From: Pyrus communis | Lineage: Eukaryota; Streptophyta; Magnoliopsida; Rosales; Rosaceae | Direction of reading: 5' to 3' | NCBI RefSeq assembly: GCF_963583255.1 | Contig: NC_084812.1 | Span: 27,039,325-27,103,324 of the forward strand | DNA: 64,000 nt | Shown: in pieces, positions 35,453 to 47,178 of the stretch | Layout of the letters: every line of letters starts with the position of its first letter | Numbering within the stretch: position 1 is the first letter of the stretch | Notes under the pieces: generated by a model | Seen by the model: the letters and a program-made list of their open reading frames with translations, nothing else | What the model was told of the DNA's origin: nothing | Databases searched by the model: none | Made by a program: the position numbers and the translations under genes

Positions 35453-36588
35453 CTATTCATCATCACTTAACCAATTTGTGGTGCTAGGATGATCTTCTCT
35501 TGTGGTGCTAGGACCATCTTGGCTTGCTCTTGCTTCTCTTGCATGCCTCATTTGCACCACGTCCGCTTTCTCTGACTTCCAAAAAAATTTAGAATTTGGA
35601 GACTTCCCTTCTAAAGGCATGTTCATAATCTCACGATCTCGTTGAGCCCGTCTTTCTTCTCTAACATGTTCCCTTTCTTGCCTAAGTAGCTCTCTTTCTC
35701 TCTCATTAGCCTGAAATTATCTCTTAATAGCTGCAGCTTTTGCGTCCTCTCTAGCCTTATCAGCCTCATATTTTGCCAGTTCCCTCGCCAAAGTCAATTC
35801 ACATTGGCGAGTAAGTTCTTCCATGAACTTTGTATAATCATTCTTGGAAGTACTCCCTTTTCTCTTTGAAGCCTTCTTACCTTGAGGCCTAATTGGATAA
35901 CGGGTCGAACCTGACGCTTGTTCAGTGAGGGGCGTTTCGGGCACTTCTTCTGCATCATCTTCATGAACTTGCGAGACATGATCAGGTGTAGAGTGTAGAG
36001 AGGTGCTGTTCATGAAAATTTCTAGACCGACAGACACAACTCTAAATTTAGGACAATCTTTGACAATATTCCAACATTCCCACCAGTTGAATGATTTATT
36101 TTTTCTTTTGGTTTTGGCAGCGTACCAAGCTTGTGCTTGAAGTTCCTACACAATGCGGGAGAAGAAATAATTATAATGAAAATAGGTAACAAATAAATAA
36201 TACAAACAAATAATTATAATGTAAGTAGGTAACAAATAAATAATATAAACAAATAATTATAATGTAAATTTGGGTATAGTACAAACAAATAAATAATATA
36301 TTGTTACCTGATCCGAGTAATTTTCCCCACTTCGAATATTACTACTAGCTTGTGCCAAGGCGTCTCTCCACGTACTAAATGATTGGCTAAGTAATTTCCA
36401 ACGACTGGACATCGATTCTTTGGTTCTTTTCCCACGAATTTTCTCAAGATAATTGGTATGAATAAGACTCCACATTTCTCGCAACTGCATCTCATTACCC
36501 GTAGCGAACTATGAGTAACTTCAACCCAGCTAGTACACAATGCAACATCTTCAAGAAGCGACCAATTCGTACCTGCATCAGTAGTCAT
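35453..36588 (-). pseudogene. Harbinger ORF1: Myb/SANT-like accessory protein with an intron
   Basis: The start ATG is at 36588 (MTTDAGTNWSLLEDVALCTS), a trihelix/Myb-like DNA-binding start. Exon 1 is 36588-36308; a 1-nt shift near 36505-36515 moves the frame before NEMQLREMWSLIHTNYLEKI. The intron is 36307-36146 (CAG|GTAACA ... TGTAG|GAACT), phase 0. Exon 2 (36145-35453) reads ELQAQAWYAAKTKRKNKSFN, then CPKFRVV, a basic KKASKRKG stretch and a long Lys/Glu/Arg helix. TAA at 35719-35717 interrupts it, after which the same frame continues to the proper stop at 35455-35453 (ending WLSDDE). This partner protein normally binds the element ends and helps the transposase reach the nucleus. It is dead through one frameshift and one nonsense codon. 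Confidence 0.82.
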
Positions 36589-38024
36589 TTTGTTGAAAAA
36601 AAAATGGATTGAAACTTTGAGAGAAAGAAAGGAACGTGATTGAAAGTAGTTGAGAAAATATGAAATTGTGGTGTAAGGTAAATGATAATGAGAAGGAATT
36701 TATAGAAAAGTAAAAACAATTTTTTAAAAAAAAATTTCAGATTTTTTTTCGAATTTTTTACAATTTTTTACAATTTTTTTTAAATTTTTATTCAACTAAT
36801 TAATCTCTGCCGTTGGATATAAAAAAATTTTGAATTCCAACACTCCAGATTGTTCCACGTGTCACAACGATAACTTTTCTTAATTTTAAAACTATTTTTT
36901 GTTTATTTTTTTTTTATTTATAAAGCATATTAATATCCACCGATGATCTCAGATCGAACAGTCCAAGTTAAAGAACCGTTGAGATCGAACGGACCGTGGG
37001 AAGCCATGTGGCTTCCCAACGGTAACTGAAAAAGTGACTGTTTTTTCTGATTTTGTGTCAGCGACGTGCCCCCACACGCGAGTGGGGTGCACGCACTTGA
37101 CAGAAAAAAAATATAAAAAGGTCTGACGCCAGGTTGACGTCAGGCCTGGCGTCACATCCACTCGGGCTCTCGGGCTGGCAATTCTTCATGGGCCCGGAGC
37201 TCAGGTCTCCACCTCCACTCGGGCTCCTTCATGCTGGAGCCGGTCCACAGGGCCTCGGGCCTCTTTTCTTTGGCTTGTCCCCTGAGCACCCAGCAACGCT
37301 GGAGTTGCTCTAAGGGTTGCATTAAGAACTGTGCATGGCGATGACCTCACACGGTAACCAAATTTAATCATAATCTTTCCATTAGAACTTATCCAGTCTC
37401 ATGCACTCTATACCAAATATACTATACACCAGTAAAACACAGATCTACCACTTGATTTTTCTCAATTCATTCGACAAAAACCCATTTTCTCCTCCAATGG
37501 GGCACCCACCCACCACTCTTCTTTGATTCATTGACAAGCTCCTTGAAATCACCCACCAATAGGGATGGACAGCGGTTATGATGGGCAGGTAGGCACGGTT
37601 ATTTATCCATAACCATTTATGTTCATACCCGCATAACCGTTTACTTGTTGGGTAATTGCATAAACAGTTATACCCATAACCATAACTGTTTATAAATGGT
37701 TATCCATACCCATAACTGTGTACCCATTTAACCATTACCATAACCATTTACCCGTTTATCCTTTTTTAACCATTTACCCATTTTTTCACCCGTCTACATG
37801 TTTTTTTTAACAACTTGAAAATTACAAAAGAAAAATTTGTCATAATTTTCGTTTTCTGACAATTAAACATCGTTATAGGTACATTTTAGCATGCATTTCC
37901 CTATTTTAAACATTTAAGTCCTCATACAATTCCAATAATTGAAATAATAGTTTACGAACGATATTTTTCTGTTACATCCAAGCAAGTGTTTAATTATAAT
38001 CCATATGATTACAAAGTAAAGCTT

Positions 38025-38300
38025 CTAAAAAAAAAAGTAGTCATTATCTTGAATACTATATGATTCAAATACTTTCATAATATCCCTCTTGATAGTAATT
38101 CTAGAAATAACCTTAAATAAGGGTTGCAATGAATTGCAAAACCTCTTAAAACCCAAGTGGTCCACCATAGATAAAGGATACTCATGTAAGATAATCATAT
38201 AAGCTAGCTCTTTCCTAGCATTACCTTCATCAAAACTATATGCATCATGTTTAACAGACCCATCACTAGTTATAATTGGACTCTTTTTCTTTTTCATCAA
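38025..38300 (-). pseudogene. hAT transposase N-terminal remnant
   Basis: A 91-codon frame contains ARKELAYMIILHEYPLSMVD, then HLGFKRFCNSLQPLFKV and SRITIKRDIMKV. This is the well-known region just after the BED zinc finger in RICESLEEPER/Ac-like transposases. The BED finger, the RNase H-like catalytic core and the dimerisation domain are all missing, so the element is non-autonomous. Confidence 0.75.
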
Positions 38301-38354
38301 TATAGGACATGTTCTAACATGTGAACATAAAGATGAAGAGGGTTTGGACTAGGG

Positions 38355-38380
38355 GGAGAGAGAGAGAGAGAGAGAGAGAG
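38355..38380. repeat. (GA)n microsatellite
   Basis: About 13 GA units within the hAT element. Confidence 0.9.
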
Positions 38381-38680
38381 CCAGCTTCTAAAACCTTCAA
38401 AATCCTTGCGATAATTTTTTTTTTTAATTTTTACATATATTAAATTAAATGAGTAAATGGATACCCGTATAACTGCGGGTAATACCCATAACCGATAGAT
38501 ACCTGTTATAACCGTGGGTAATACCCATAACCGTCTATTTAAATTTCATGGATAAACGGTTATACCCATAACCGTTTATTCGTCTAAACGGTTACCCATA
38601 ACCGTAACCGTGAACTTTAAATGGGTGGGTAACCGCGGTTACCCAAACCCATGAGTATTTTGCCCATCCCTGCCCACCAA

Positions 38681-39102
38681 CATCCAGGACAGATTAATGT
38701 TTTTGACAAGCTAATCAAGAAAGGACCAAAGAATTTCTCTAATGTCTTTAGAAGTAAAAGATGCAATTCAAAGGAACATAGTTAGAGGGCATAGAAATAT
38801 AAGAAACTCCATAATGATCAAATTCTTGTTCCTGAACTCTAAAAAAAATGAAATCAAATTAAAAAATTTGCATAAGTTGATTTATACCTCAGTTGGAGGA
38901 TTCAAAACTTTAAAATCACCATCCATCGGTCAAAAAGAATGTGTTTTTCTATATGAGAGTTCTTAGGGTTTTAGTTAGAATGAACGTAGGATAAAGATTG
39001 CGTAATGGTAGGATTTGATTATTGAGCGTGGGTATATTGATAAATTTTAGTTTCATTGTTAATTTCATCTTGTACTTGACAATAATTATGCAATAGGTGT
39101 GT
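38681..39102. other. No gene seen
   Basis: A plus frame at 38742-38966 has no recognised domain. Otherwise this is AT-rich spacer. Confidence 0.4.
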
Positions 39103-39900
39103 GAAATTATCAGATAGACGCGCCAACATCGATATTGTCTCCAACTTAGTAATTACCACCTACACGATCTGTCAGGTGTGAAGTTTTAACACAAAAGTCT
39201 CAGTATTAGTTGGAGTGGGGGTTAGGATATTCAAACTCTTCTTTTCTCATAGATACGGTCGATGTGAGATATTTCGACATGTCCTCTCACATGGAACCCA
39301 ATTAGTGGGTTACACGTGGGAGATCCACACATCGACAACCATATTGAGCCAAGGGGACTCAACCTATAAGCGGGGCCAAAGGACCCACCATCATCGCGAC
39401 TAGCCAAAGGGATCCACCCATTAAGTGGCAGTATGGGCCCACTTTCTAACTATGATACCATGTGAAATTATCAGAGCGACGGGTCGTGAAGCCAATAGGA
39501 TCTACCCAATAAGTGGTAGTATGGGTCCACTCCCTGGCTCTGACACCATGTAAAATTATCAAATAGACGGGTCAAAGACCCACTTCCAACAACACCAATA
39601 TTGTCCCCAACTTGGTGATTACTATGTGCACAATCCGTCAGGTGTGGATCTTATCACAAAAGGCCTTAGTATTAGTTGGAGTAGGGTTAGGATATTTAAA
39701 CTCTTCTTTTCTCATAGATATGGTTGATGTGGGATATGTCAACACGCCCCCTCACGTGGGACCCAATTAGTGGGTCATACATGGGAGATCCGCACATCAA
39801 CAACCATTTGGAGCCCAAGTGAGTCACTTTACATGCAAGGTCAAAGGACCCACTTCTTTTCGTAGAGATACGATCGATGTGGGATATTTCAACAATAAAG
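39103..39900. repeat. Cluster of TRIM/LTR-like repeat copies
   Basis: The word GTGAAATTATCAGA/T starts copies near 39099, 39462 and 39552. Two longer blocks (39116-39290 and 39566-39750) share the CCAACTTGGTGATTAC-like and CAGGTGTG..AGTATTAGTTGGAGT parts, and both run into TCATAGATA...GATGTGGGATAT. The same family forms the foldback at 31336-31655. No coding capacity. Confidence 0.55.
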
Positions 39901-40356
39901 TAAAAAGACAATTCACATTTAAAGTATAAGTTGGATGTAAAAAAAGGTTATATGAGTTCAAATAAAATTTCTCATTTACTAATATGTCATGCATGTGAGT
40001 GAGTGACACATGCCTTTTATGTTAACTAAAAATGAAAATTGTAACATGTCCTTCAATCACATCATTTGTGAAATTACATGAATTAAAAGTGAACTTTAAC
40101 TAATTTACATGGACAAAAAGTGAAAATTTCCCTTAGTTTGAACAATACATAGTAAATGTCTAATTGTTGTATAACAGTTTCTTTCAATATATTACAATGT
40201 AAAAATATAGAGGGGCTAATTCTTAGTCCTCCATGGCTGGAGATGGGGAAAAATTAGCCCATCCCATTTCCTAAAAAATTATTTTTGAAGGCTAAACTTA
40301 TGCCCATGGATTTTATTAGCCTCCATGGCTGGAGATAGACTGATACTTGTTAGCCA
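39901..40356. other. Spacer with duplicated CCATGGCTGGAGAT motif
   Basis: CTCCATGGCTGGAGATGG (about 40229) and CCTCCATGGCTGGAGATAG (about 40319) are direct copies 90 bp apart in a possible small MITE. No gene. Confidence 0.35.
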
Positions 40357-41647
40357 TGTTGGAGTTGTGCCCTAAAAATCAATTTTATAATATTAGATAT
40401 TATATAACAATTCCATATTTAATTAATTAATCAAGGACATGTATTCTTCATTCATGAGTTTTGGCATTTATATTATACAAATAATATACTACGAATGTGT
40501 CTGTGAGATTTAAGATATGGAAGCAATGCCCTAAATGAGTTTAAGGCAGGGAGACGTGTATTCCATAGTCACTTTGTCCTTAAACAAAGTTCCTAGGCTT
40601 TTGGAAAGTCAACTGGACATTGACTATCCAAAAAGGCTGGTGTATATCGTATTAGGTTAGTATGTTTCGCGCTACACGTATTAGACACATATTGGATATA
40701 TAGGTACTTGTCTATTGGATTCACATAAGATTGACCATCCAAGAAGCTTAAATGCACGGATGCTTCACCACATGTCAAACGTTACAATGTTTCTGGTTGT
40801 AGTATGTAAATAGTTCTTAGACTTGATGCATCATAGGTATCTTATACTTGTAGATATGAACTTTGATTTCACCTCAAAGCCATCATTGCTTTGCAAGGCC
40901 CAATGTGTGGTACTCGGGTTCATATGTATGGTTACATGTGATTTTACATAAATCTATATCACATAAATCTTGATCGGGGTATGGATGACAAAAGTACCGA
41001 ATTGCATTGTAAATACAATCAAGGTTTGAAAGAGTATCATGATTAGCTTGCGTATACTTCTACTAATCTGGATAGCCACAACATGCTACTCGGTGCCACT
41101 CATGTGTTCTTACAAACATAGTTTGATCAACAAGTACTTTGCACAAAGATTTTTGATATGGATCTTAAAGTTGCTTTGAGTGATATCTTTATCTATTTGA
41201 ACAATTACCGAAGGTGATAGATTCCTTATTGTCAACCTAAGGTGAAATCAAAGTTCATTCCTTATTACGGGCAGTGTTCAATGAATTTGTTCAAAAGACA
41301 AGCTTCTATATATCTATCATTTGTCCAACACACATAACACGAGACCATGCTAACCTTAATGTGATATATGATGAACTTTCTAGATAGTGTTTAGGTGACT
41401 TTCCAAATAGCTAGGAACTTTGTTTAAGAACTAAGCGACTATGGAATGCAAATCTCCCTGCCCTAACATCATTTAGGACATTACTTCTATACCTTAAATC
41501 ATATGGCCTCTTTCATATTATAATATCTTTATAATACAATAGCCAAACTTATCAATGAATTAACCTTTCCCCTTATTAATTAATTAATATGTAGTTGTTA
41601 ATAATATCCAATATTACGAAATTAGCTTTTAGGGTACAACTCCAACA
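40357..41647. repeat. Palindromic fusion of two Copia-like LTR fragments
   Basis: The left end TGTTGGAGTTGTGCCCTAAA and the inverted right end (TGTTGGAGTTGTACCCTAAA on the minus strand) are copies of the same LTR start, facing outward. The similarity continues inward for about 520 bp (left) and 420 bp (right), up to GAACTTTGATTTCACCT on both sides. The centre (about 40880-41225) looks like a continuation of the left LTR. The LTR family is related to the element at 3218. No target duplication was seen. Confidence 0.65.
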
Positions 41648-41960
41648 CTTTCTAGCACATAGCTCCAATGACAAGTTTGTCCCAAGCATAATCTCTAGGC
41701 CACGCGTTGGCCAATAACAGAGAGAGAAGTCTACGAAGAGACATGAATGTTGTCGGACCTAGCACTTAGCTAAAGTGCTTTCCAACCACCCTGAACGAGT
41801 GTTGTGCTCAAGGAGTGTCAACTTTCCACATGTCAAACAGACAGTAGAGAAGTAGCTTACATGCCATGCCTACATATTCAGCCCATTTATTTATGGGGCA
41901 ATGAGAGACTTAAAGACCCAAGACTTTTAGGGCTTACCAAGGGCTTATATAAAGGAAGAT
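41648..41960. other. No gene seen
   Basis: Unassigned sequence between the LTR palindrome and a minisatellite. Part of a plus frame (41804-42100) runs into the minisatellite and is not a gene. Confidence 0.4.
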
Positions 41961-41964
41961 GGAT

Positions 41965-42412
41965 TATGGACCACTCAACAAAATTCAACAAAGATATGGT
42001 TCCAAAACACTTAAAAGAACCAAAACGAGAAAGGAATTTAGGCCCACTCAATGGAATCCAACGAAGATTAAGTTCTGGACCACTTGATGGAGCCCAATAG
42101 GAAATGGAATTTCGGACCACTCAACGGGATCCAATGAAGATAAAGTTATGGATCACTTAACATAACAGAATAGGGAGCGGGATTTTGGACCACTCAATGG
42201 AATCATAATGAAGGATGGTCTTAGACTAACTCAATGAAACCGAATAGGAAATGAGATTCCGAACCACTCAATTGAATCCAGATAAAGCAATGTTCTGTAC
42301 CACTCAAAAGAACCTAAGCGGAACACGGTTCTGGACCACTCAACAAAACTGAGTAAGAAATTCTAGGAACCTAACTTAAAACAACTCAATGGAACTAGAT
42401 AGGATACAAATT
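41965..42412 (+). repeat. Degenerate minisatellite, 36-37 bp unit, about 11-12 copies
   Basis: GGACCACTCAATGGAAT-like words recur at about 42040, 42077, 42114, 42150, 42187, 42223, 42260, 42297 and 42333, 36-37 bp apart, with a looser copy near 41969 and one near 42380. Confidence 0.8.
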
Positions 42413-43911
42413 TGATGTCACAAATCCCCATATTAATGGGTTGACGGTTCTTTACTAGCCCTTACATTTCATAGTTTCACACAAAATTTCAAATATGCAT
42501 AACAAACTACATTTTATAAAATAGATTGGTGCTTGAATTTAAAAGAAATATTTGGTAGAAAACGCATTTTATAAATTCATGCCATATCCATTAAGTATAC
42601 TAGTATGGAGTCTTTTAGGGTAATGGCCATACCACATATATTAAAGTCACTCATCTAGAGTCCTCACTAAAGCACACTAGCATAAGGATCAAAATGCTCA
42701 CACACGATCAGTGCCTAGAATAAATCACAAGTCTCGTCTTTGAAGTCTTGTGATAAATCACATAATTCTAGGTTGTATATGTCGTCTACAACAATCAAGA
42801 CTGATTCAGGACACATTGACCAAAGTTAACCTTCAGACAAAGGTCAAAGGTAGGATAAACAACCTTAGAAATCCAATTCAAAAGATCTGCATATAAATTT
42901 CCATTCAGTAACTTCCTAAAAGCCTCATCACGCTTCCACTACAACATACTAAAAATTCATGACGATCCAACGGTTGGATCTCTGCCAAACGCAAGTTTAA
43001 GTGGAGGCCAACTATGAAATTAGGTTAAAACAATATAATAACGTTGAATGAATGCCAAAAACAAATTCAGAGCATCAAAATTAGCCTGGAAAGACACTTT
43101 GGATCGTTGCTCATGTTTCTCCGACTATGCGCCATCATATGTGCCTCTACGTGCCGATCAGAGCTGGCACAAACAGGTTGGGTTTTGGAATATTTCCCTT
43201 CTTCTCCAGTGAGCTAGTTGTAGCTGCTGCCATTTGTCTTGCCAGGAACTGGGAAATTGTGCACGAATCCTTCATAAAGCCATAACTTGCTCAATTTTGA
43301 ACCAAATCACACAATCCTTGTGTCAAAATGAAGCTTAAGAGGAGAGTAGCAATTTTATACCTTTTAAAAGTCTAAGAAAAGGCCAAAGATGGCCTGAAAC
43401 CCATCGGAAAACTTTGGCTCAAATCAAAGTTGTGTGATCATTGTACATCGAGGTGGAGCCAAGCATCCAATGCTCAAAATTGACTTCTGGGATGATAGTA
43501 ACTCAACTGGTGACCCCCAAACTCATCCAAAACAACAAAAGGAAGGGAAATTTCATCGAAAAAAATTTAGTCTCGTCAGAGCTCTTATGACCTCAGTCAA
43601 TGGTCATTTCTTCACAATCTAGGGCTCATGTTTGAGCTTGTGAAGAGATGAGGATCGCTATGGTGTTGGTTTGGTGATCGATTGGCCAAGAAGGTGGTTT
43701 AGATGGCTGTATGGTTTTGGAAAAGGCAGAAGGTGAGAAAGATGAGAAAGACTTGGGAGAGAATGATTGAGAGTGAGCTGAGAGAGAAGATAAGCTACAA
43801 AAAAAATGGAAGGTCGGTCCCTGTGGCACACACACCAAGGTTAGAAACGGACAAACAACATGTGTTCCAAATAATGATAAAATTAACAAAATACTCTCGA
43901 CTGACACGCCC
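42413..43911 (-). repeat. Truncated gypsy-like LTR piece
   Basis: It shares the layout of 15176-16111 (for example TCAAAATGAAGCTTA near 43325 and ACCAAAATGAAGCTTA near 15530) and seems to have the same minus orientation, but it is diverged. Open frames at 43434-44075 are chance frames in this repeat. Confidence 0.45.
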
Positions 43912-44242
43912 CAATCCCGATGTCCGTGAGACATCAAAACGGTCACGTGCTGGCTGACACCTAAGGGTGATGAAAGCCATTTATTGAATGAAAATGTTGA
44001 GAACAAGAAATAAATAAGACTTATAAATCTAAATGTGATTACTATGCAATTGAGGAACGTGTTCAGAGTATGCAACTAAAATAAGACACTAAAAAGGAAT
44101 AATATAAAATTGAATGAACAAAAGGATGGGTCCTACACCGAGAAGACTCAAAGATGCCGATGCGGGAGTGCCTTGACGCCGGGATTGTATGCCTCAATTC
44201 TAAGTCCTAAAGGGGTGCAAAACAAATATAAGTGGACTAAGT

Positions 44243-44244
<2 letters not shown>

Positions 44245-44287
<43 letters not shown>
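44245..44287. repeat. (TA)n microsatellite
   Basis: About 21 TA units inside the gypsy-like LTR. Confidence 0.95.
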
Positions 44288-44289
<2 letters not shown>

Positions 44290-45792
44290 GAAACATTTAT
44301 TCAACATACTAATCCCCAAAGTTTTATGGAAATTCAATAGTATAATATGTAAAAAGTTTTCTGGAAACCCTAGCATGCTATAAAACCTTTCATAAAACGT
44401 ATCTTGTATATAGTGTGCTAATTAGTGGTATCATAATTGACTCGAAGACCCCTACATCACCAAACCTGAAGGCCAACATAATAATCTCCTGACCTAAAGG
44501 CCTCTACATCACCCGACCCGAAGGCCAAGATAATATCTCCCGACCCGAAGGTCCTTACATCACTCGACCCGAAAGCCTAATGAAAGTATCATTGCCCGGA
44601 GGCAGAACAGTGACCACTAGATAAGCACAAAACCATTGAACATAGTCTTTCCAAACATAGGTAAATATATCTCAAAACATCTTCATAGTATAAAGTCATC
44701 CATCATCTATACTATAAAGAAGTGTGCAAAAGCATGTTCTAAATAGTATATCGTTATCCATCAGATATCTTAGAAAGAACATGGGATCGATGGAAAATAT
44801 GGTATTCCAAAAGATTCTAAGTAAGCCTAATATCTCATAAAACGTTTCATAAAATGTAATAGTTAAATCATGTTTTTCATGTATGCATTTCTACTATTAA
44901 AACATGCATTTTAGAAGGGGTCCACTCATAGATATTCCGTCATTGTAGAGCCGTACGAAATAGGAATGACGGATTCGCCACAAATAATTGCACCTAAGCA
45001 CATAAAGGGTACAATTAATAAAACTATATTCAATTGATTGAATTTGAGAAAACGGATGTCAAAAATGGGTCTAGGACGTTGAAACTAGCATAAGAAGGGT
45101 TTCGGACAAAACCCAAAAGTCAACGGTCAACGTTGACTTATCAAAGTCGACTGTCAACGATCAGCGTTGACCAGGTCAGTCAATGGGTCAAAGGGTTTTG
45201 GGTCGGACTGGGTTGGGCTTAGGGTTCTAAGACTCAAAAGGTTTAGGCTTAAAGGGTTTTAGGGTTTAGGGTAAACAGGCTGGAGGCCCAAGTTCCATTC
45301 GGCCCTAAGGCCGGTTCCTTTGGGTTCTAACACACGAGCTTGGGTTTGGAAGCCTGGCCCAGGGTTTAGGGTTAAAAGAGTCTACGGGCCTAAGGCCCTA
45401 ACGGAAATGACCTAAGGGCCTTTGGGTTTTAAAAATTAGATAATTAAAATAAATAAATAAAACAAAAGGGTTGGGTTGGGGTTTAAACGGGCTTAGGGCT
45501 TGAGTTCTATACACCGCCTAAAGGGCCTAGGTTCACTGGACTTCGGTCACTGACCCATTTCTCGCCTGGGAAGGAGGCTGGAGCCTTCCATGCTCTAGTC
45601 GTTGGCAAAACTCCTATATGCCCTACGATCTAACTAGGAAATCAAAGGTAAAGACAAAAAGAAGAGGTTGCTACTTGCGATTAGTCGTGAAACAGTCGGA
45701 GGTGGCTGGACCTAAGCTCGGATACCCATTGTTCGCCGAACCTGGGTTGGGTATCCTCTGGGTGCCCTAGACCTTCATGGAGGGGAGGGAGG

Positions 45793-45815
45793 AAGAGAGA
45801 GAGAGAGAGAGAGAG
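45793..45815. repeat. (GA)n microsatellite
   Basis: A GA run; the surrounding 45780-46010 is purine-rich, which creates a 97-codon Ser/Leu/Pro minus-strand frame that is not a gene. Confidence 0.85.
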
Positions 45816-46359
45816 TCCTCGGTGGGAGTGGTGGTGCTGTGTCGTCGTCGGGGTGCACGGATTTGGGTGGGTGTGTCGATCGGGAAAATGAGTGAGAGTG
45901 AGAGTTTCGAGAAAGTGAAAGTTGAGAGTTGATAGAGTGAGAGATCCGAGAGAGCTTCGGGGAAAGAGAGAGAGAGAGGTAGAGAGTTTTATGGGCTGCC
46001 ACGTGGCAGTGTGAGGGAGAAAGAAAATCTAGATGGAGGGTCCGAATCAGATTAGGATAGAAGACCAAATTGCAAGATTCTATAAACTTTTAGGGAAATT
46101 GTAAAATTACAAACTAAATTTGGGGAGGGTTTTACATCGACTATCGAGCCTCGTAGAATCTTCAATCTAGTTTCAAATTTCATTTCGTTTACTTCTCATG
46201 TGTTCGTATCAACCACATACTACTAGAATATGATAAGAAAAAAGACAAATATAAAACAAGCTCAAAAGTCCATGTATGACTCCGCTTTGCCTAGAGACAT
46301 TTTCATTTTTTTGAAGATTTGCAAAATTTTACGTTAAAAATTAGGAACGCGTCGTAACA

Positions 46360-47178
46360 ATTACGAATATGAAATCAAATAGTGAAATTCGAGGATGGAA
46401 TTTCACGGTATAAAAGTGATTCGAGCTCTTGAGTTCAATATTGAACTCATGAGTTTGAATTCTATACAATAAATGGAGACACTAATTTTAGGAGAGAGAA
46501 AACAGAATAACCAATAAGGGTATAAATTAGATGAATGAGACGATTAATAGATAGAACTCAATCCTATAAAACTCACTCTCTTGTATATGTTGTGTCGTAG
46601 GAATCCAACTTAAAGTGCTAGATTCTTATAATAAGAATAAAACTTACCTAAACCAATGTGGAAGAAGTATTGACTTAGGGTGGGAGGGATGATTGTAGGG
46701 AGTTCCGGAGTTGTGGTAATGTAATTGTGGTGGATGGTCGGTCGGGGTGATGGTGGCGGCGGTGTTGAGAGTTTGGTGACGGCACATTACATTGGTAATG
46801 ATATGAATATTCACTGGTTTAAAATCTAGTAATTTAAATCGATATTTCTCAACAGTAATATTTTTCTTCTCACGCTTTGAATATTCAACCGTATGTATGT
46901 CAAAGACGCGTACAAAGATAAATATAAAAATAATAAATTCTCGTGAAAAGCAGTAAAAATAACAAGAACATATTGTCGCTAGAAAATAATTAATAGTGGG
47001 TTATGGACCTTGTTTCAGAGATGGAGTTTGCATAACAGCTTAAGCTTGTTTTCATACATATTTTGGAGGTTTTAACAACCGGTTGTTACAGAGAAAGTGT
47101 GGTTTCGGATGAGTCACTTTATATTCACTTCCCCAAAAAATAGATTCAAATGTTATTAATACATAAATTAAGACCATT
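46360..47178. other. Downstream region of the hexosaminidase gene
   Basis: The part next to 47178 should hold the 3' UTR of the gene. A G-rich GGTGGCGGCGG stretch lies near 46750. No gene seen. Confidence 0.45.

Larger units (their letters stand above)
32354..37313. mobile_element. PIF/Harbinger transposon, full length with TAA target duplications
   Basis: The element is 32357-37310 (4,954 bp, including a 554-bp nested insert). The terminal inverted repeats start GAGCAACTCCAGCGTTG on both ends, and TAA flanks both (32354-32356, 37311-37313), the 3-bp duplication typical of this superfamily. It has the expected two genes, here convergent: a DDE transposase (+, 33742-35151) and a Myb/SANT-like accessory protein (-, 36588-35453). 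The left subterminal region (about 33137-33600) carries roughly six diverged copies of a 75-90 bp unit with a CCACGTGTCATTATCCGAA core. The genes are close to intact, with a few nonsense codons and one frameshift seen, so this copy died recently or is a non-autonomous substrate. Confidence 0.92.
37560..38672 (-). mobile_element. hAT element with internal deletion, 1,113 bp
   Basis: The 8-bp duplication CCCACCAA is perfect (37552-37559, 38673-38680). The ends are TAGGGATGG on the left and, inverted, CAGGGATGGGC on the right, typical of hAT. Both subterminal regions are full of short CCATAACCGTTTACCC-like words in both directions. A transposase remnant lies inside. Confidence 0.88.
43912..46359 (-). 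repeat. Gypsy-like solo LTR, about 2.45 kb
   Basis: Read on the minus strand it starts TGTTACGACGCGTTCC and ends GGGATTGGGGCGTGTCA, parallel to the ends of the LTR at 2007-16111. It contains a tandem CCCGACCCGAAGGCC-rich block (about 44440-44600), a TA run and a GA run. No matching target duplication was found (GACTG side versus ATTAC side). The neighbouring piece 42413-43911 may be part of an older copy. Confidence 0.5.

Noticed and set aside
43626..44075. 149-codon minus-strand frame with hydrophobic start
   Set aside because: It spans the junction of two LTR pieces and has no known domain.
45240..45375. Interstitial telomere repeats
   Set aside because: Only two or three AGGGTTT-like words in a G/T-rich LTR; no tandem array.
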